Part shown: piece after piece, positions 36,142 through 47,998 of the stretch
How positions within the stretch are numbered: the stretch's first letter is position 1
Layout of the letters: each line of letters begins with the position of its first letter
Source: Serpula lacrymans var. lacrymans S7.9
Lineage: Eukaryota; Basidiomycota; Agaricomycetes; Boletales; Serpulaceae
Assembly: GCF_000218685.1 (NCBI RefSeq)
Contig: NW_006763298.1
Coordinates: 240,164 to 304,163, forward strand
Direction of reading: 5' to 3'
Length of the DNA stretch: 64,000 nt
Translations under genes and position numbers: made by a program
Notes under the pieces: model-generated
What the model was told of the DNA's origin: nothing
The model's input: the letters and a program-made list of their open reading frames with translations, nothing else
Databases searched by the model: none

Positions 36142-38472
36142 GAAGAAGGCTATATTTTTGGCTGGATGGATTTTCCCCAAGATGGGACCCTATCGATATC
36201 TTCACATACCCACTTCCCTCGCATCCCATTTGCTAATGCAAGGTACAGGCCGACACGACAGGCCGACACGACAGTCTGTGAGTTAGGTCTGAGATGAGGT
36301 CTGGAGAGGATCTCTCCGCAGTTTGGAATGCATTTGGGTGAAGGAGACAGGTAACCGGTAAACCTTGGAAAACGTATTAAATTATTTATGGGGCTTCCTT
36401 TGCGTGGTTCATAAGCCGTATGTTTCTACATTCTGTCCTCCCCAAACCTGACCAGCTTGTAGGTATCCCAGATGTGATTCGTTTGAAAGAGAATATTGTC
36501 GAACTCGAATAAAAGTGGTTCACCATACATCGCACGACCTAGCATTCACGAAACTTTAATAAAGCAAACACTTGCACGCAATAATTGACGAACCCAGCGT
36601 AAAAGCGAGAATATTAGTTGTAATTCTTGACGACGATACCACGAACAATCTGCTCTTCTACACCTTTCTCTGTGCCTTTCCTCAGTTCTGTACGTCCGTA
36701 GGAAGTAGTCCTATCCTTCCTCCATTGTTCGTAGAAAGGCGCATCTTCGTCTGCACATCGACGCTCCACACCTACACGCTGTAATACAGGGCTCTCAACG
36801 AGAGGAATGAGCCTAACATCATCATCGGGCATCGAAAAGTAGAATACTCCAAGACGATCGTAAGCGAGCTGATCTCCAGGAGGTTGTACCACACGATGGA
36901 TGGTAGGTTTGTAATATCCACCGGAAAAAAACTCCATAGCGTCGCCAGTATTGATCACCTTGAGCATCGTGTCATTTGGAATGATGAAGAAAACCAATTT
37001 AGACGGAGATGCCTTACCAGTGCGTTGTCTATGTGCCTTACCCACTTCCACTTTCCATCCTTTGACAGGATCTGTAGACCACCCACAGGCTGACTCCACA
37101 AGATGGTGATGCTACCGATGTCTACATTTAGTAAGATTATCAATGAGACTCCCCCCCCCAGTGTAACTATAGGATGATACTAACCGGTGTGTCCCTTCAA
37201 CCACACATTACTCGACAGCTTCTCTTCTTCCTCAGACCGTTTGTAGCTAGTGATGTGTCAATGGAATCCGTGATTACAACATATAGGGGTAAACTCACTA
37301 TTTCATGAAACGTACTGCTCACGGTGAATGGTTATATCGCTGTCCGCATATAACTCGACAAGCACTGACCTGCTGTCTCCCCAGCTACATCAAACCTGTG
37401 TTTATCCACCAGAGCATCTTCTGGGAGCTCAAGGCTGAGCGCCAACAGCCTGTCATGAGGCGTGAATAGGCACTTTTTGAATAGTTATCCGTGACTCACT
37501 TTAGGATTGGTTGAAGAACATTGGTATGGTTGTGTCTAGCAAAGGCATCGATTTCAGGCATAAAGGGGCGTAGGGCTCGTGGATGAGGACGGTTGTGTAC
37601 GTTTCTATTGACTGCCAAAGGGACCACGTTAACACTTACAGCTCACAAGTAGATATGCCAGAGACTTACTTCCATAGTGTTCGATCTGGTCGAGAACTTG
37701 ATTCTCAGTATCAACACGCTGTCATGGTAAGTCTTTCGTTTAAGCCTTTCAAAATTCAGGCAACATGATATGATAGCATTACCCAAAACCGACGAGCCTT
37801 GTAACCTTGATAGTGTCCCACCTTTGCAATATCCGCCGTGTACATCTTCATCTCATCTGGGGGCACAACTGTGAAAGGCACATCGGCTATATCAAATATT
37901 CGGTCACGCTATATAAATAGCACACGCAGTTGAAGGGAGAAAGCTGGAAAGATGGTGAGTAGTTACCTGAGCTTGCGTGTATCCATGGTTGATAGCGTAC
38001 ACGAATCCATTCGAGCGTAAGGCATCGCGCACTTCAGGATAAAGTTCTGCACGACCTTCTGGAGTCTGAGCCTTGGCTAAATCAATGATAACAAGTTCCG
38101 CAAAGTCCACTGGGAAAAATACGTCCTAGAGGTCATCGACAAAGTATCCTTTGAATGAAGGCAAAGACGTACAATTCTCTTGAGTGGCAGGTGGAGGGAT
38201 ATAGCGTGCACACTCAGGGAGTGATGTGCTTGGTACAGGCATTGCACGTTATATCGTTATATCGAACTATTGCTGTGGTTGGCTTCGCGTATATGAGGGG
38301 ATGGGAAAACTTCGTTATGCCTTGCAATCGAAGCCAGGCAGGCTTTTATCGGTAGGCCGGCTGGTCCTGATGATTTTGGAAAGGCACTATTTACATATGG
38401 AATTCGAGAATGGTTTTGTTTGCTTGACAGTATTAACATGCTGGACCAAGATAGCGAAGATAAGCGGCCTCA
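36142..38472. repeat. Segmental duplication, left copy
   Basis: About 2.3 kb matches 58745-60893 in the same orientation, including both flanks of oxygenase copies 3 and 4. The left copy has roughly 150-200 bp extra between 36350 and 36570 and a 13-14 bp tandem repeat near 36248-36275 that the right copy lacks. Similarity ends near 38472 (right counterpart ~60893). Confidence 0.85.
36614..38242 (-). CDS. 2-oxoglutarate/Fe(II) oxygenase, isopenicillin-N-synthase-like (copy 3)
   Basis: Ten-exon gene with the same structure as copies 1 and 2, from ATG 38242-38240 to stop 36616-36614, about 366 residues. It begins MPVPSTSLPECARYIPPP; DIOX_N residues LVIIDLAKAQTPEGRAE and GFVYAINHGYTQAQ follow. 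The iron ligands are in KGHTDIGSITILW (HTD split by an intron) and KPTIHRVVQPP; RLGVFYF holds the 2-oxoglutarate arginine. The micro-exon is at 37299-37314 and encodes VRFMKY with its neighbours' split codons. It is almost identical to copy 4 in coding sequence and close in introns, so the two were separated recently; the chromovirus island lies between them. All joins keep frame; a run of nine C lies harmlessly in an intron near 37151. Confidence 0.9.
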
Positions 38473-38951
38473 TTCCTGGACCCAACGATGCAGGTTACCA
38501 TTTCGATAATGAAATCAGTAAACATCCCGGAATTTTTAGTTGCTCACTGTACATGATGATAACCATCGCCCCCCGGGGCAGACCTGGACCCGACGGTCAC
38601 GTGCCTTTTAGAACTGTTTCAAGCAATTACTATGTAGCACATTGCAGTATAACCATTGCCCTCTGGGGCAGACCTGGCCCCGGCTGTGTCCAGATCACAC
38701 AGCAGGCCATTACAGTTAACATTTTGTGCGGCCTTTACAGCGATCACAGAGCAACAACGTACAATGGATGCAAGAGTGAGTAGCACCAAGGTAGCCACGT
38801 GACAATGGACGGAATGAGCCGAAAGTGCGAGAAAGGAAAGGAAGCGTAAACGTAAATGAGTAATGACTAAAAGGTCCTTGGAAAACGCAGCGGACATTTG
38901 TGCTTTGGAAACCTGGAACCTACGGGTCCAGGAATTATTAGGTTATGAGCC
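38473..38951. other. Non-coding stretch with a duplicated GC-rich palindromic block
   Basis: Two imperfect copies of a ~38 bp block (38558-38595 and 38649-38685), each with a GGGGCAGACCTGG core, sit about 90 bp apart. Beyond them, sequence up to 38951 appears to be the target into which the family-B LTR inserted. No gene. Confidence 0.5.
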
Positions 38952-39311
38952 TGTAAGGACCATTCACTTTTCTCTACCCTTTCATTCCATGTCTTGGTTT
39001 TCAGACACTTTCCCTATTACACCTTTAGCTTTAGGGCTAGAGGTGTCCTTTGCCATTTTACTTCTCATAGCCTTAACAGGTTTTCTCAACCATTGATACC
39101 ATTTCATATTGCAGATCAGAGACTGGGTAGCACTCCCAGCCAGCCAGCACAATGGGTAAGGACTGGTAGCAGGGATCTTGCCAACCAGCCCCACACCGCA
39201 TCAGTGCCTGGATATATTAGTAAACACTTTAGTTAGGATTTTACCTCATCATGAGGATATGGTTCCTTAACATGTGTAACAATACCTATTATTAGTATAT
39301 CTTCCCACCTG

Positions 39312-39709
39312 TGTTACGATAACACAATTTTTGGACCTTCCCTTTTATTTTATTCTCTGCTTTAACCTTATACTTTAGCCTTCACACATGGTGCCACGCG
39401 GCATTTCCCTTTCTCACGCCGCGTTGCCTTTCTTCTTATTTTAGACACAACTCTCTTACACAGTGGAGCCGGCCATGCGGGCTAGGCCCCATGACATCAT
39501 CAGCCACCGTCTCTATCAACTGTATAGTACACATGTACAAATAACCCTGTAGTAGTATATATACCCGAATAGATCCAGGAGACTCCTCAGCGAGTCCTCC
39601 TATTGTATACCAACTAACTCACTGCATCTTAAAGGGTAACCACTCCCTCATCATCTTCTTTATAGTGTGTTTCTGTGTGCGCCGGAGTAACTAACTCTTG
39701 GTTGTTACA
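39312..39709 (+). repeat. 5' LTR of the chromovirus
   Basis: 398 bp, starts TGTTACGATAACAC and ends GGTTGTTACA. Differs from the 3' LTR at four positions, all transitions. A TATATATA stretch near 39557 is the probable promoter. I could not find an obvious tRNA-Met-type primer site directly after it. Confidence 0.95.
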
Positions 39710-40227
39710 TTAGGACTCGCTCTTTCTACTCTCTCGCACATTTGTGCAAAAAGTCCCACTGGGCACCCGGACTCCAGGGTGAAGGAGATTGATTGTTGGT
39801 TAGGAATATCCCGCATAGCAGATAGGTGCACTCTTCGCAACGGCCTTGTAGTGCTTTGGGAGAAGAACCAAAACTGTTGATACGCGGCCCCCAGCGTTAA
39901 GGGGAGAACTTAGCTCAGCAGTCGGTGTGGAACCGCTGTTGATTAGAATTAAATACAAAAAAACTTCAATTTCTCTTTCCTCTGACCAGGCCGGGCACTT
40001 GCCTCCGCCAGTTGGAGAAGGGTTGACAGCTTAACAAGCGGACCACCCCCTGACAACTGTTTGGACCAGGGTTTCTTACAAATACTTTTTATATAAACTT
40101 TCAAATACTATAGTGTGGGTAGTCGGAGATTGAGATCCGATACTCAGCTGGGAAGAGGTTGATCCGCAGATAGCAAGCGGGGACCCCCAGTTACGTTTTT
40201 ATTACTTTACAAAGAGAACAAGTCAAC

Positions 40228-41238
40228 ATGTCGTTGCAACAAGATATGAACAGTCTGCTGCATGCCATGCGTGCACAGATTGTAACATTAACTTCGCAAC
40301 TCGCCGAGCTGCAGACTAATCCTCCTGCGGCAACCCCCTCGGTTGAGAAGAAGTTCAAGAAAAAGGTCAAAATTGTCGCTGACCCTGGCACTTTCGAAGG
40401 AGACAGAGCGCAATTCGCCAAGTGGTGGATCAAACTCCAAATTTGGGTCAAGGCAAACTGGGACACATTTGCCAACGATTTTAAGGTAGCCACTGCAGTG
40501 CTATCTCGACTAAAAGGACCTGTGGCGGGTCGATACGCCCAAGTTAGATTGCAGGAATGCTACACCGCGGGAGTGTGGCCAACCTGGGATGATCTCAAGA
40601 AGGAGATCGAAAAATACTTCAAACCACAGGCTGAGCGTCACTGGGCGCGTCAGCAGATCCGTTCCTTCAAACAAGGAAATATAAGGACAGATGATTACGT
40701 TACCCGGTTCCTGGCCCTCTCCATCCAAGGAGGGCTTGGTAATGAACATGCACTAGAACTGCTGGAACGCAATGTGAACCCTTGCATTGCAGAACAGATC
40801 TACTTGCAGGATGTAAGGAACGAGGACTTGGCCCTGGCGGATGAGGAAGTACGAAAAATTGGTAGAGCCATGGAGCTTTACCAAATGCACCAAGGTGGCG
40901 GGTCCACCACCAAAAACAACGAATCCCAGAGGCACCCTGGGTTATCAAACCAAAAACAACAACACTCTCACGGGTTCCAGCCGTTTGGGCTGCAACCAGG
41001 TCGGGGTGCTCCTATGGATATTGGTGCGGTCCAGGGCGGACAGACGCGCAGATTCACCTGCTACAACTGTGGGCAAGAGGGGCACATAGCCCAAAAGTGT
41101 CCAAATGGAGCGTGGGCTGCTCAAAATAATCAAGGGCGCCAGGCACGCCAATTAGAGTCCGAAAAACCGGACGATCGGCTCCAAACTCTGGCCGGTCGTT
41201 CGTATGATGAAATCCGGGCCTTCTTCTACAACCAGTAA
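40228..41238 (+). CDS. Chromovirus gag (capsid-nucleocapsid)
   Basis: Open frame of 336 residues inside the family-A element. It encodes a coiled N-terminus (LLHAMRAQIVTLTSQLAELQ), a Ty3-type capsid region (FEGDRAQFAKWWIKLQIWVK, YFKPQAERHWARQQIRSF) and a single zinc knuckle CYNCGQEGHIAQKC with the CCHC spacing typical of nucleocapsids. It starts about 520 bp after the 5' LTR and is followed by pol in another frame only a few bases downstream, suggesting frameshift or re-initiation. Unlike pol, gag has no visible lesion. Its role is particle assembly for retrotransposition. Confidence 0.92.
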   Translation: MSLQQDMNSLLHAMRAQIVTLTSQLAELQTNPPAATPSVEKKFKKKVKIVADPGTFEGDRAQFAKWWIKLQIWVKANWDTFANDFKVATAVLSRLKGPVAGRYAQVRLQECYTAGVWPTWDDLKKEIEKYFKPQAERHWARQQIRSFKQGNIRTDDYVTRFLALSIQGGLGNEHALELLERNVNPCIAEQIYLQDVRNEDLALADEEVRKIGRAMELYQMHQGGGSTTKNNESQRHPGLSNQKQQHSHGFQPFGLQPGRGAPMDIGAVQGGQTRRFTCYNCGQEGHIAQKCPNGAWAAQNNQGRQARQLESEKPDDRLQTLAGRSYDEIRAFFYNQ

Positions 41239-43858
41239 ACCACAACAAGGTGGCCCCTGCTCCGGGGTGTTGCACGAGCAATAAAGGAAAGACGGGGATG
41301 GCTCCCCAATTTGTAAATAGATTTTTAAATTTATTATCTGAAGTATGTACTTGTATAAAGCAATGTGACTGTAATATAAATGATACTACCACTGCACCAG
41401 TGTCTCCCTTGGAGCATGGCCCCGGCAAGATAAACACTAGGGTGCTTGATTCTGGTAAAAATAAAATGGAAAAACATGTAACTTTCGATACCCTTTCTTC
41501 TTCTCCTTTGGAGCCACCCTTTCACGAAATCCCAAGGTGTGTGTTGATGCACACATATTTATTCCAAAAGGAGATCCGTTTAGACGTTGGCGTGGAAAAC
41601 CTTGCCCGGGGCATAGTACACCCAACCAGCGCACTGCTTGATTCAGGCGCTAACGGAATCTTCATCGATCAGGTCTGGGCGGAGCAAATTGGACTCCCCC
41701 TTGTAAAATTAGATGTATCTATTCCCGTCTATAATGTTGACGGTACGCTTAACGCGGGTGGCTGTATCACGCACAAATGTTCTTTTGTGGGCGAATACCA
41801 AGGACACAGAGAACGGGTCACCGCCGAAGCTACCCAACTAGGGAAGATTAATTTAATCTTAGGCTGGACCTGGCTATTTAAATACAATCCTGAGATCGAC
41901 TGGCAGACAGGGGTTGTCACATTGTCACGATGCCCTCAGGAGTGTGTAAACTTGGGTAAACCAAATCATGTCTGTCAAAATGAGCGTATTGAAAAGAGAA
42001 ACGCTGGTCACGTTTACGAGCTCAGATCTTTAGAAAAGATTGATGATGACGATGATGAGGTAAAACCCGAGGAAGAGATTAAGAGGCTGGTACCTCCCGA
42101 GTACCATGACTTCTGGAAAGTCTTTTCAAAACATAAATCAGAGCGCTTCCCAGAGGCTAAGCCTTGGGACCATGCTATAGATTTGAAGGACACCTTCAAA
42201 CTGAGAAAAGGACACATGATTCCCCTCTCTGCTCCAGAAAGAGATGAGGTATCAAGTTTCATAAACGAACAGCTTAGGAAGGGTTACATCAGACCTTCCA
42301 AAAGCCCTATGACGTCCCCAGTGTTCTTCATTCCTAAAAAGGATGGTAAAAAGTGCATGATTATGGACTATCCTTACGTGAATGAGCACACGGTTAAAAA
42401 TGCGTATCTGCTGCCTTTGATCAGTCAGCTAGTAGACAAATTGGCTGGCGCCAAGATCTTAACAAAGATGGATCTCAGATGGGGGTACAATAATGTACAA
42501 ATCAAAGAGACAGATGCTTGGAAGGCCGCGTTCACGTGCCACCGAGGATCCTTTGAACCCCTCGTTATGTTCTTTGGGTTGACCAATTCACCGGCGACCT
42601 TCCAGAGCATGATGAATGAGACCTTTGCGGATATGGAAAACTGTGTCGTCATTTACATTGACAATTTGTTAATATTTACAAAGTCGGACAATGAGGCTGA
42701 GCATGACAGAATCGTGCAAGAAGTCCTTCAACGCTTACAGGAATGGGACCTATTCGTCAAACCTGAAAAATGTAATTTTAAAGTGAAGGAAGTAGACTTC
42801 CTCGGTATGATCATAGGCCAGAACGGAATCAGGATGGATCCTGAAAAAGTTCAAGCTATTTTGGAGTGGCCAGAACCTACTCGTGTCAAAGGAGTTAGGG
42901 CCTTCCTTGGCTTAGGCAATTTCTACCAAAGGTTTATCGAAAACTTCGCAAAAATCACGAGACCGTTGAACGATCTCACAAAAAAGGACATTGTTTGGCA
43001 CTGGGGTGCCAAAGAACAAGAAGCCTTTGATAAGCTTAAACAGGCATTTACAACGGCACCCATATTAGCCTTTCCAGAATTTAACAAAGAGTTCCGGCTA
43101 GAAACTGACTCTTCTGATTTTGCTACTGGGGCTGTTTTGTCAATTAAATGCCCTGACGATCTTTGGAGGCCTTGTGCCTATTTATCGCATAGTTTGTTGC
43201 CTACAGAGCGCAACTATCAAATTTACGACAAAGAGATGCCGGCCATCATTAGAGCTTTAGAGCACTGGCGGCACTACTTAGAAGGTGCTAGGCACCAATT
43301 TGAAATTTGGACCGATCATAAGAATCTGGAGTATTTTATGACGGCCCGAGACTTGAACTGAAGACAGGCCCGCTATGCGGTGTACTTGTCAAGGTTCAAT
43401 TATAAATTAATTCATAAGCCTGGAAGCTCTATGGGGAAAGCAGACACTTTATCCAGAAGAGAGGATCATGCCAACGGCATCGAAGATGATAACAAAGGTG
43501 TTACCCCTGATAGACCAATCAAGGGTTGCCAATGTTAGAATCGGGCAGAATTCCGATCTTCTGGAAGTCTTCAAGAAAGACATCTCCTCAGAAGAGAAGG
43601 CACGCCTTGACGGCAATGAAAATTATTTATGGGAAGACGGGCTCTTCCATTTCAAAGACAAGATCTACGTGCCTGAGTCCGCAAGGATCAAGGCAATAGA
43701 TAGACATCACGACACTCCAGTGGCTGGGCACCCTGGGTGGCAAAGAACAATGGAGTTGATCTCCAGAAACTACATGTGGCCTGGCTTGGTCAAAGACGTG
43801 CAGGAATATGTGAAATCCTGTCTGAGATGTGCCATAGCAAAGAACTCTCATCAACCGC

Positions 43859-44558
43859 TGTGAGGCAACGATAAACTATAACAAAAACGAAACCTGTCTC
43901 CTTCTGCACTTGCAGGGAGTAAGGGGTTTGATGAGCTTTTGAGGTCGACATATGCTAGTAAATATAGCGAGTAGAGGACTTTTGAGAGGTAAGCTTTAAA
44001 GGTTCTTGTTGAGGAGTAAAGCGGGTAAATTCAGTAATAGAAAACTAAGGAGCCATACATGAATAGGTAAGGCTTTATATAGTGAACTGTTCGTTCCTCA
44101 GACCGAAAGGAGAATATACGAAAAGTGGTCTGAGGAATTAATCGGCCAATAAGAAAAGGGGAGAACAACTATTGTATGACTTTTAACTTGATTAATCAGC
44201 GGTGAGAGATTTGTACTAATAATAGAGGTTTGTTACGCGTGTTCAGGAACCGTATCCTCATGATGAGGTACGATCCTGAACAAGGCATTTATTAGTGTAT
44301 CCAGGCTTTACTGGGGCTTGGAGCTGGTTGGCGAGATGCCTACTAGCAGTCCCTACCCAGTGTGCTGGCTGGCTGGGATCGATACCCAGTCTCTGATCTG
44401 TGATATAAAATGGTAGCAATGGTTAAGAAAGCCTGTGAGGGCTATGAGAAGTAAAATGGCAAATGATACCTCTAGCCCTAGAGCCAGAGGTGTAATGGGA
44501 AAAGTGTTCGAGAACCAAGACATAGCGAAGATAAGAAAATAATAAAATGGTCCTTACA
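43859..44558 (+). mobile_element. Family-B solo LTR inside integrase
   Basis: 700 bp with TGTGAGGCAA...TCCTTACA ends and the 5 bp duplication ACCGC (43854-43858, 44559-44563). Integrase reading resumes immediately after it. No internal coding, so it is an LTR left by LTR-LTR recombination. Confidence 0.9.
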
Positions 44559-45240
44559 ACCGCCGGCCGGTAAACTTATGCCGAATCCTATACCAGCTGG
44601 TCCCTGGCAGGATATATCGGTGGACTTCACAATGGATCTGCCCGAGTCAAATGGGTATAATTCAGTAATGGTGGTAGTAGATCGCTTCTCCAAAGAAGTG
44701 GTATTCATACCCACCAATAAAACCATTACCGCCGCCGGCACGGCAGATTTATTTAAAGATTTCGTATGGTCTATCCATGGGTTGCCAGAAACAGTTATCT
44801 GATAGAGGACCTCAATTCGAAAGCGAATTTACGAAAGAATTATGCCGGATGCTGGGCATCAAACCTAAGTTATCAACGGTGTTCCATCTGCAGACTGATG
44901 GACAAACGGAGAGACTCAACCAGGAGTTGAAACAATATCTCCGGATATTTATTAATGACAGACAGACGGATTGGGCCAAGTGGCTAAAGATAGCCCAGTT
45001 CTCATACAATGTTAAACAGTTGTCGGCTACAGGAAAGGCACCATTTGAGGTTACTAGATTGTACCTCCCCAGAATGGGTGTAGAACCTGGGAAAAGCAAG
45101 AATGAAGCTGCTGAGAATATGGTCAAAGACATGAAGTCTGTTTTAGATGAAACGCACAAAGCGCTATTCAAAACTGCAGAGCAGATGAAAGACAGGGCAG
45201 AGCGTAGACACTCTAAGGCCCCTGACTACAAGGTCGGCGA

Positions 45241-47055
45241 TGTCATGCACCAAAGTTGATTGGTAGCATGGATAGGTGTTAATAACAAAGCGAATATTCA
45301 AAAAGACTCGCCTTTGTGCCACACAGGCACAGTGCCACGTGGAATAGTAATTAATATTGCCTTTTTCGAACTTGTGGCTGATCAGCACCACCTCTATTAG
45401 GCAATCCAGTCACGCTCACCTTTGCTTATCCATCCGGTACTTTCCGCGTTTCGGCATTTTGGCAAATTTTCGCGTCACCACTGGCTACACATTGCATTGC
45501 GCCCTCGCTTTTGTCATTTCCCTTACTCCCCTTCCTTTGCCTAGCCCCACCATGGGCCCCTTCCTCTCCTTTTTATTCTCACCTGATGGTCGTTTCTGGA
45601 TCCCCATTCTAATCCACTTTTTCGTCACCTCCACCCTCCTCCTCCTCATCTTATTTGCACCCCCACCATTTCTGATGTCACCACTTCCTATCCGCTTCCG
45701 TCGCCGATCCGTTGACTACCATGTGCCACTGCTGATATCAGCAAAGCCCCGATGGCCGGTCCAAATAGGGCAACAGGTCCATCTCCATGACGTCGATCTG
45801 CCATCATATACTATCAAAACATCGGCCGCTTGTCTTGCCTGGTTGGAGCGTGGGTGGGTAGTTTTTGAGCTGGAGAAGGTTCATCCCCTTGCGTTGCCCA
45901 TGTTCATTGCTGTCCCATTCACTTGGGTACACTTATCTTTTGTCCATCGTCTTCGCTACAGCTACACCTACCACACGCTGCCTGGGACTCACTTGTTCCA
46001 AATTGGAACTACTCCTCTCCCTCCCTCGTTTGATCAGGTGGTCCAACACAACCAGTCCATTGGTAAGGCCATGGAACTGTCGGATTTGGACTAGGTGGTG
46101 GACCGGTGGCTCCAGTTTTTTTTTCTTCAGCAGAACATTCATTTACAGTGCGATTATTTTTGATTTTTGAATCATTTTTATGGACACATATTTTTTTAGA
46201 ATGCCTGACTGACATTAAAGGAACTGTGTTGATACTGATAGTGTTTTGCCTTGCCCTTTTTTTACTGCATCTTCCCATGACATCATGATTTTCCTGCTCT
46301 CTTTTTGCTATTGGACTTTACTTTATGGCTGTACAAACCTGTGACATTACTCACAGCATTCATTGTTCTATCTCTTTCTTTTCCTTTTTTGACAATCTTA
46401 TCCTGTACTACCTACGCAGGATTTGTCAGCATACATTCCTTCCTTCATGTTCTTTCTCATTCTTTTTGCACAGCTATACTGTGCATAGCCTACTTTTCTT
46501 TTACTATATAAACCCCTGTATTTTACCTTGTAAAAACAACAAGAACTCAATTCCAGACTTCTTCTCTAATTTCAAGTTCACTACTCTGCTGCTTGTGATC
46601 CAGTGTGGTCACAACACTTCCCACTGCTACCACTGTCAACTGCTGTCATCGTCACTTCCCATTTTTGAAGTCATTGTTATCCCTTTTGATTAGAGTCCTT
46701 CTGAGCACTACAGTTTGTGCGTCAGGAGCCTGCTATCACTGGGAACCTCGTCACCTCGTCATCCTTGTCGTTCTCAAACCTACCTTGTGCTACAATTAGC
46801 AAGGTAGTGCTCATCTATACTCATCACTAAGCCCCTATCTTCTATAAATTCAACTATCCCTCCTCCTCAAAACCCACACTCATACACCTCTGGGTTTTAC
46901 TTTGAAGGACCCTTATACATACCACCCCATGAACAAGCAGAGCACCCACTGTTCTAGGAGGCAAAGCCCATAAACAAGTTCCGTGGAATCTGGGAGGATT
47001 GTGTGTTAGTTTGTTTTTGTGTGTGGTTTTCTAATAACAGTTCTTATCATCGACA
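45241..47055 (+). mobile_element. Family-C LTR-like element, 1.8 kb, inside pol
   Basis: Starts TGTCATGC, ends CATCGACA (TG...CA), flanked by GCGA (45237-45240, 47056-47059). Removing it restores the pol frame across KVGD and LVWLD. A TATATAAA at ~46507 resembles an LTR promoter. A reverse, internally deleted relative lies at about 56755-57780. Length and TG...CA ends suggest a large solo LTR. Confidence 0.8.
45357..46094 (+). CDS. Open frame inside the family-C element
   Basis: Uninterrupted frame of 245 codons inside the 1.8 kb LTR-like element. The predicted product has hydrophobic segments (ALAFVISLTPLPLPSP; FWIPILIHFFVTSTLLLLIL) and a more polar C-terminal half (WPVQIGQQVHLHDVDLP, WLERGWVVFELEKVHP, PGTHLFQIGTTPLPPSF). 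I recognise no family and it resembles neither gag nor pol. In the reverse copy near 57.2-57.7 kb the same reading survives only in pieces of different frames. It could be a real LTR-borne gene, a captured host fragment or chance; only the length and residue variety speak for it. Confidence 0.35.
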   Translation: MPFSNLWLISTTSIRQSSHAHLCLSIRYFPRFGILANFRVTTGYTLHCALAFVISLTPLPLPSPTMGPFLSFLFSPDGRFWIPILIHFFVTSTLLLLILFAPPPFLMSPLPIRFRRRSVDYHVPLLISAKPRWPVQIGQQVHLHDVDLPSYTIKTSAACLAWLERGWVVFELEKVHPLALPMFIAVPFTWVHLSFVHRLRYSYTYHTLPGTHLFQIGTTPLPPSFDQVVQHNQSIGKAMELSDLD

Positions 47056-47600
47056 GCGACCTGGTCTGGTTAGATACCGACCACTTAAAATTAAAAGACC
47101 GGCAGTCTAGAAAACTGACCGAAAAGTGGATTGGCCCTTACCGGATTAAGGAAGTCAAACCCAACGCGGCGGAGCTGGAACTCCCAAAACGAATGAGGGT
47201 AGTACCCACGGTCAATATCAGCCATGTGAAACCCTACAAGGGACAGCTGCCGGGACAGCGTGTAGACTGGCCGGGACCGGTTGTAGTCACCCAGGAAGGT
47301 GAAGAAGAGTTCAAAGTCAAACGGGTGGTGGATGCACGCTTGAAGCGTGGGAAATTAGAGTTTCTAGTCCTATGAAAGGGCTATGGAGACGAGGACAGAA
47401 CGTGGGAACCAGAAGCCCATCTGGACAATTCCCGCAACATTGTTTGCGAATTTTATCCTAAGAATCCCTCAGCTCCTAGGAAGCTTAGAGGCATGGACTC
47501 CAAACTTTTTAATTCTCTTTTTCAACCTATGCCTGAAAATTTAACCGCTACCTCCGGAATTTGGTCTCGCCTGGAAGTTGAGCCTTAGAAGGGGGGGTAG

Positions 47601-47998
47601 TGTTACAATAACACAATTTTTGGACCTTCCCTTTTATTTTATTCTCCGCTTTAACCTTATACTTTAGCCTTCACACATGGTGCCACGCGGCATTTCCCTT
47701 TCTCACGCCGCGTTGCCTTTCTTCTTATTTTAGACACAACTCTCTCACACAGTGGAGCCGGCCATGCGGGCTAGGCCCCATGACATCATCAGCCACCGTC
47801 TCTATCAACTGTATAGTACACATGTACAAATAACCCTGTAGTAGTATATATACCCGAATAGATCCAGGAGACTCCTCAGCGAGTCCTCCTGTTGTATACC
47901 AACTAACTCACTGCATCTTAAAGGGTAACCACTCCCTCATCATCTTCTTTATAGTGTGTTTCTGTGTGCGCCGGAGTAACTAACTCTTGGTTGTTACA
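47601..47998 (+). repeat. 3' LTR of the chromovirus
   Basis: 398 bp copy of the 5' LTR, directly preceded by the purine-rich tract GAAGGGGGGGTAG at 47588-47600, which fits a polypurine primer for plus-strand synthesis. Confidence 0.95.

Larger units (their letters stand above)
41250..47588 (+). pseudogene. Chromovirus pol, broken and twice interrupted
   Basis: Domains in order: aspartic protease (ALLDSGANGIFID, ~41625-41665), reverse transcriptase (~42230-42770), RNase H (to ~43358), zinc-binding H2C2 and integrase core (43700-45240, with DFTMDLP, DRGPQF and a later TERLNQ glutamate), and a chromodomain (~47290-47470). Lesions: RT motif is YIDN instead of YIDD (42654-42665); TGA at 43359-43361 after ARDLN; a frameshift near 43500; a small deletion after VI at ~44802; and TGA at 47373-47375 where the chromodomain tryptophan is expected. 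Two insertions (43859-44558, 45241-47055) split the integrase and the region before the chromodomain. The first frame begins near 41250 without a certain ATG. Confidence 0.93.
39312..47998 (+). mobile_element. Chromovirus-type Ty3 LTR retrotransposon (family A), 8,687 bp
   Basis: Complete element with 398 bp LTRs, flanked by the 5 bp duplication ACCTG (39307-39311, 47999-48003). Order gag, protease, reverse transcriptase, RNase H, integrase, chromodomain places it in the Ty3 chromovirus group. The body is interrupted by two other insertions (43859-44558 and 45241-47055); without them it would be about 6.2 kb. The coding region is broken, so it is not autonomous now. Confidence 0.95.

Noticed and set aside
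36246..36275. CRISPR-like short repeats
   Set aside because: Only two tandem copies of a 13-14 bp unit in a eukaryotic duplicated flank; absent from the paralogous copy.
38952..39311. Independent short repeat left of the chromovirus
   Set aside because: It is the first half of the reverse family-B LTR whose second half lies at 48004-48329.
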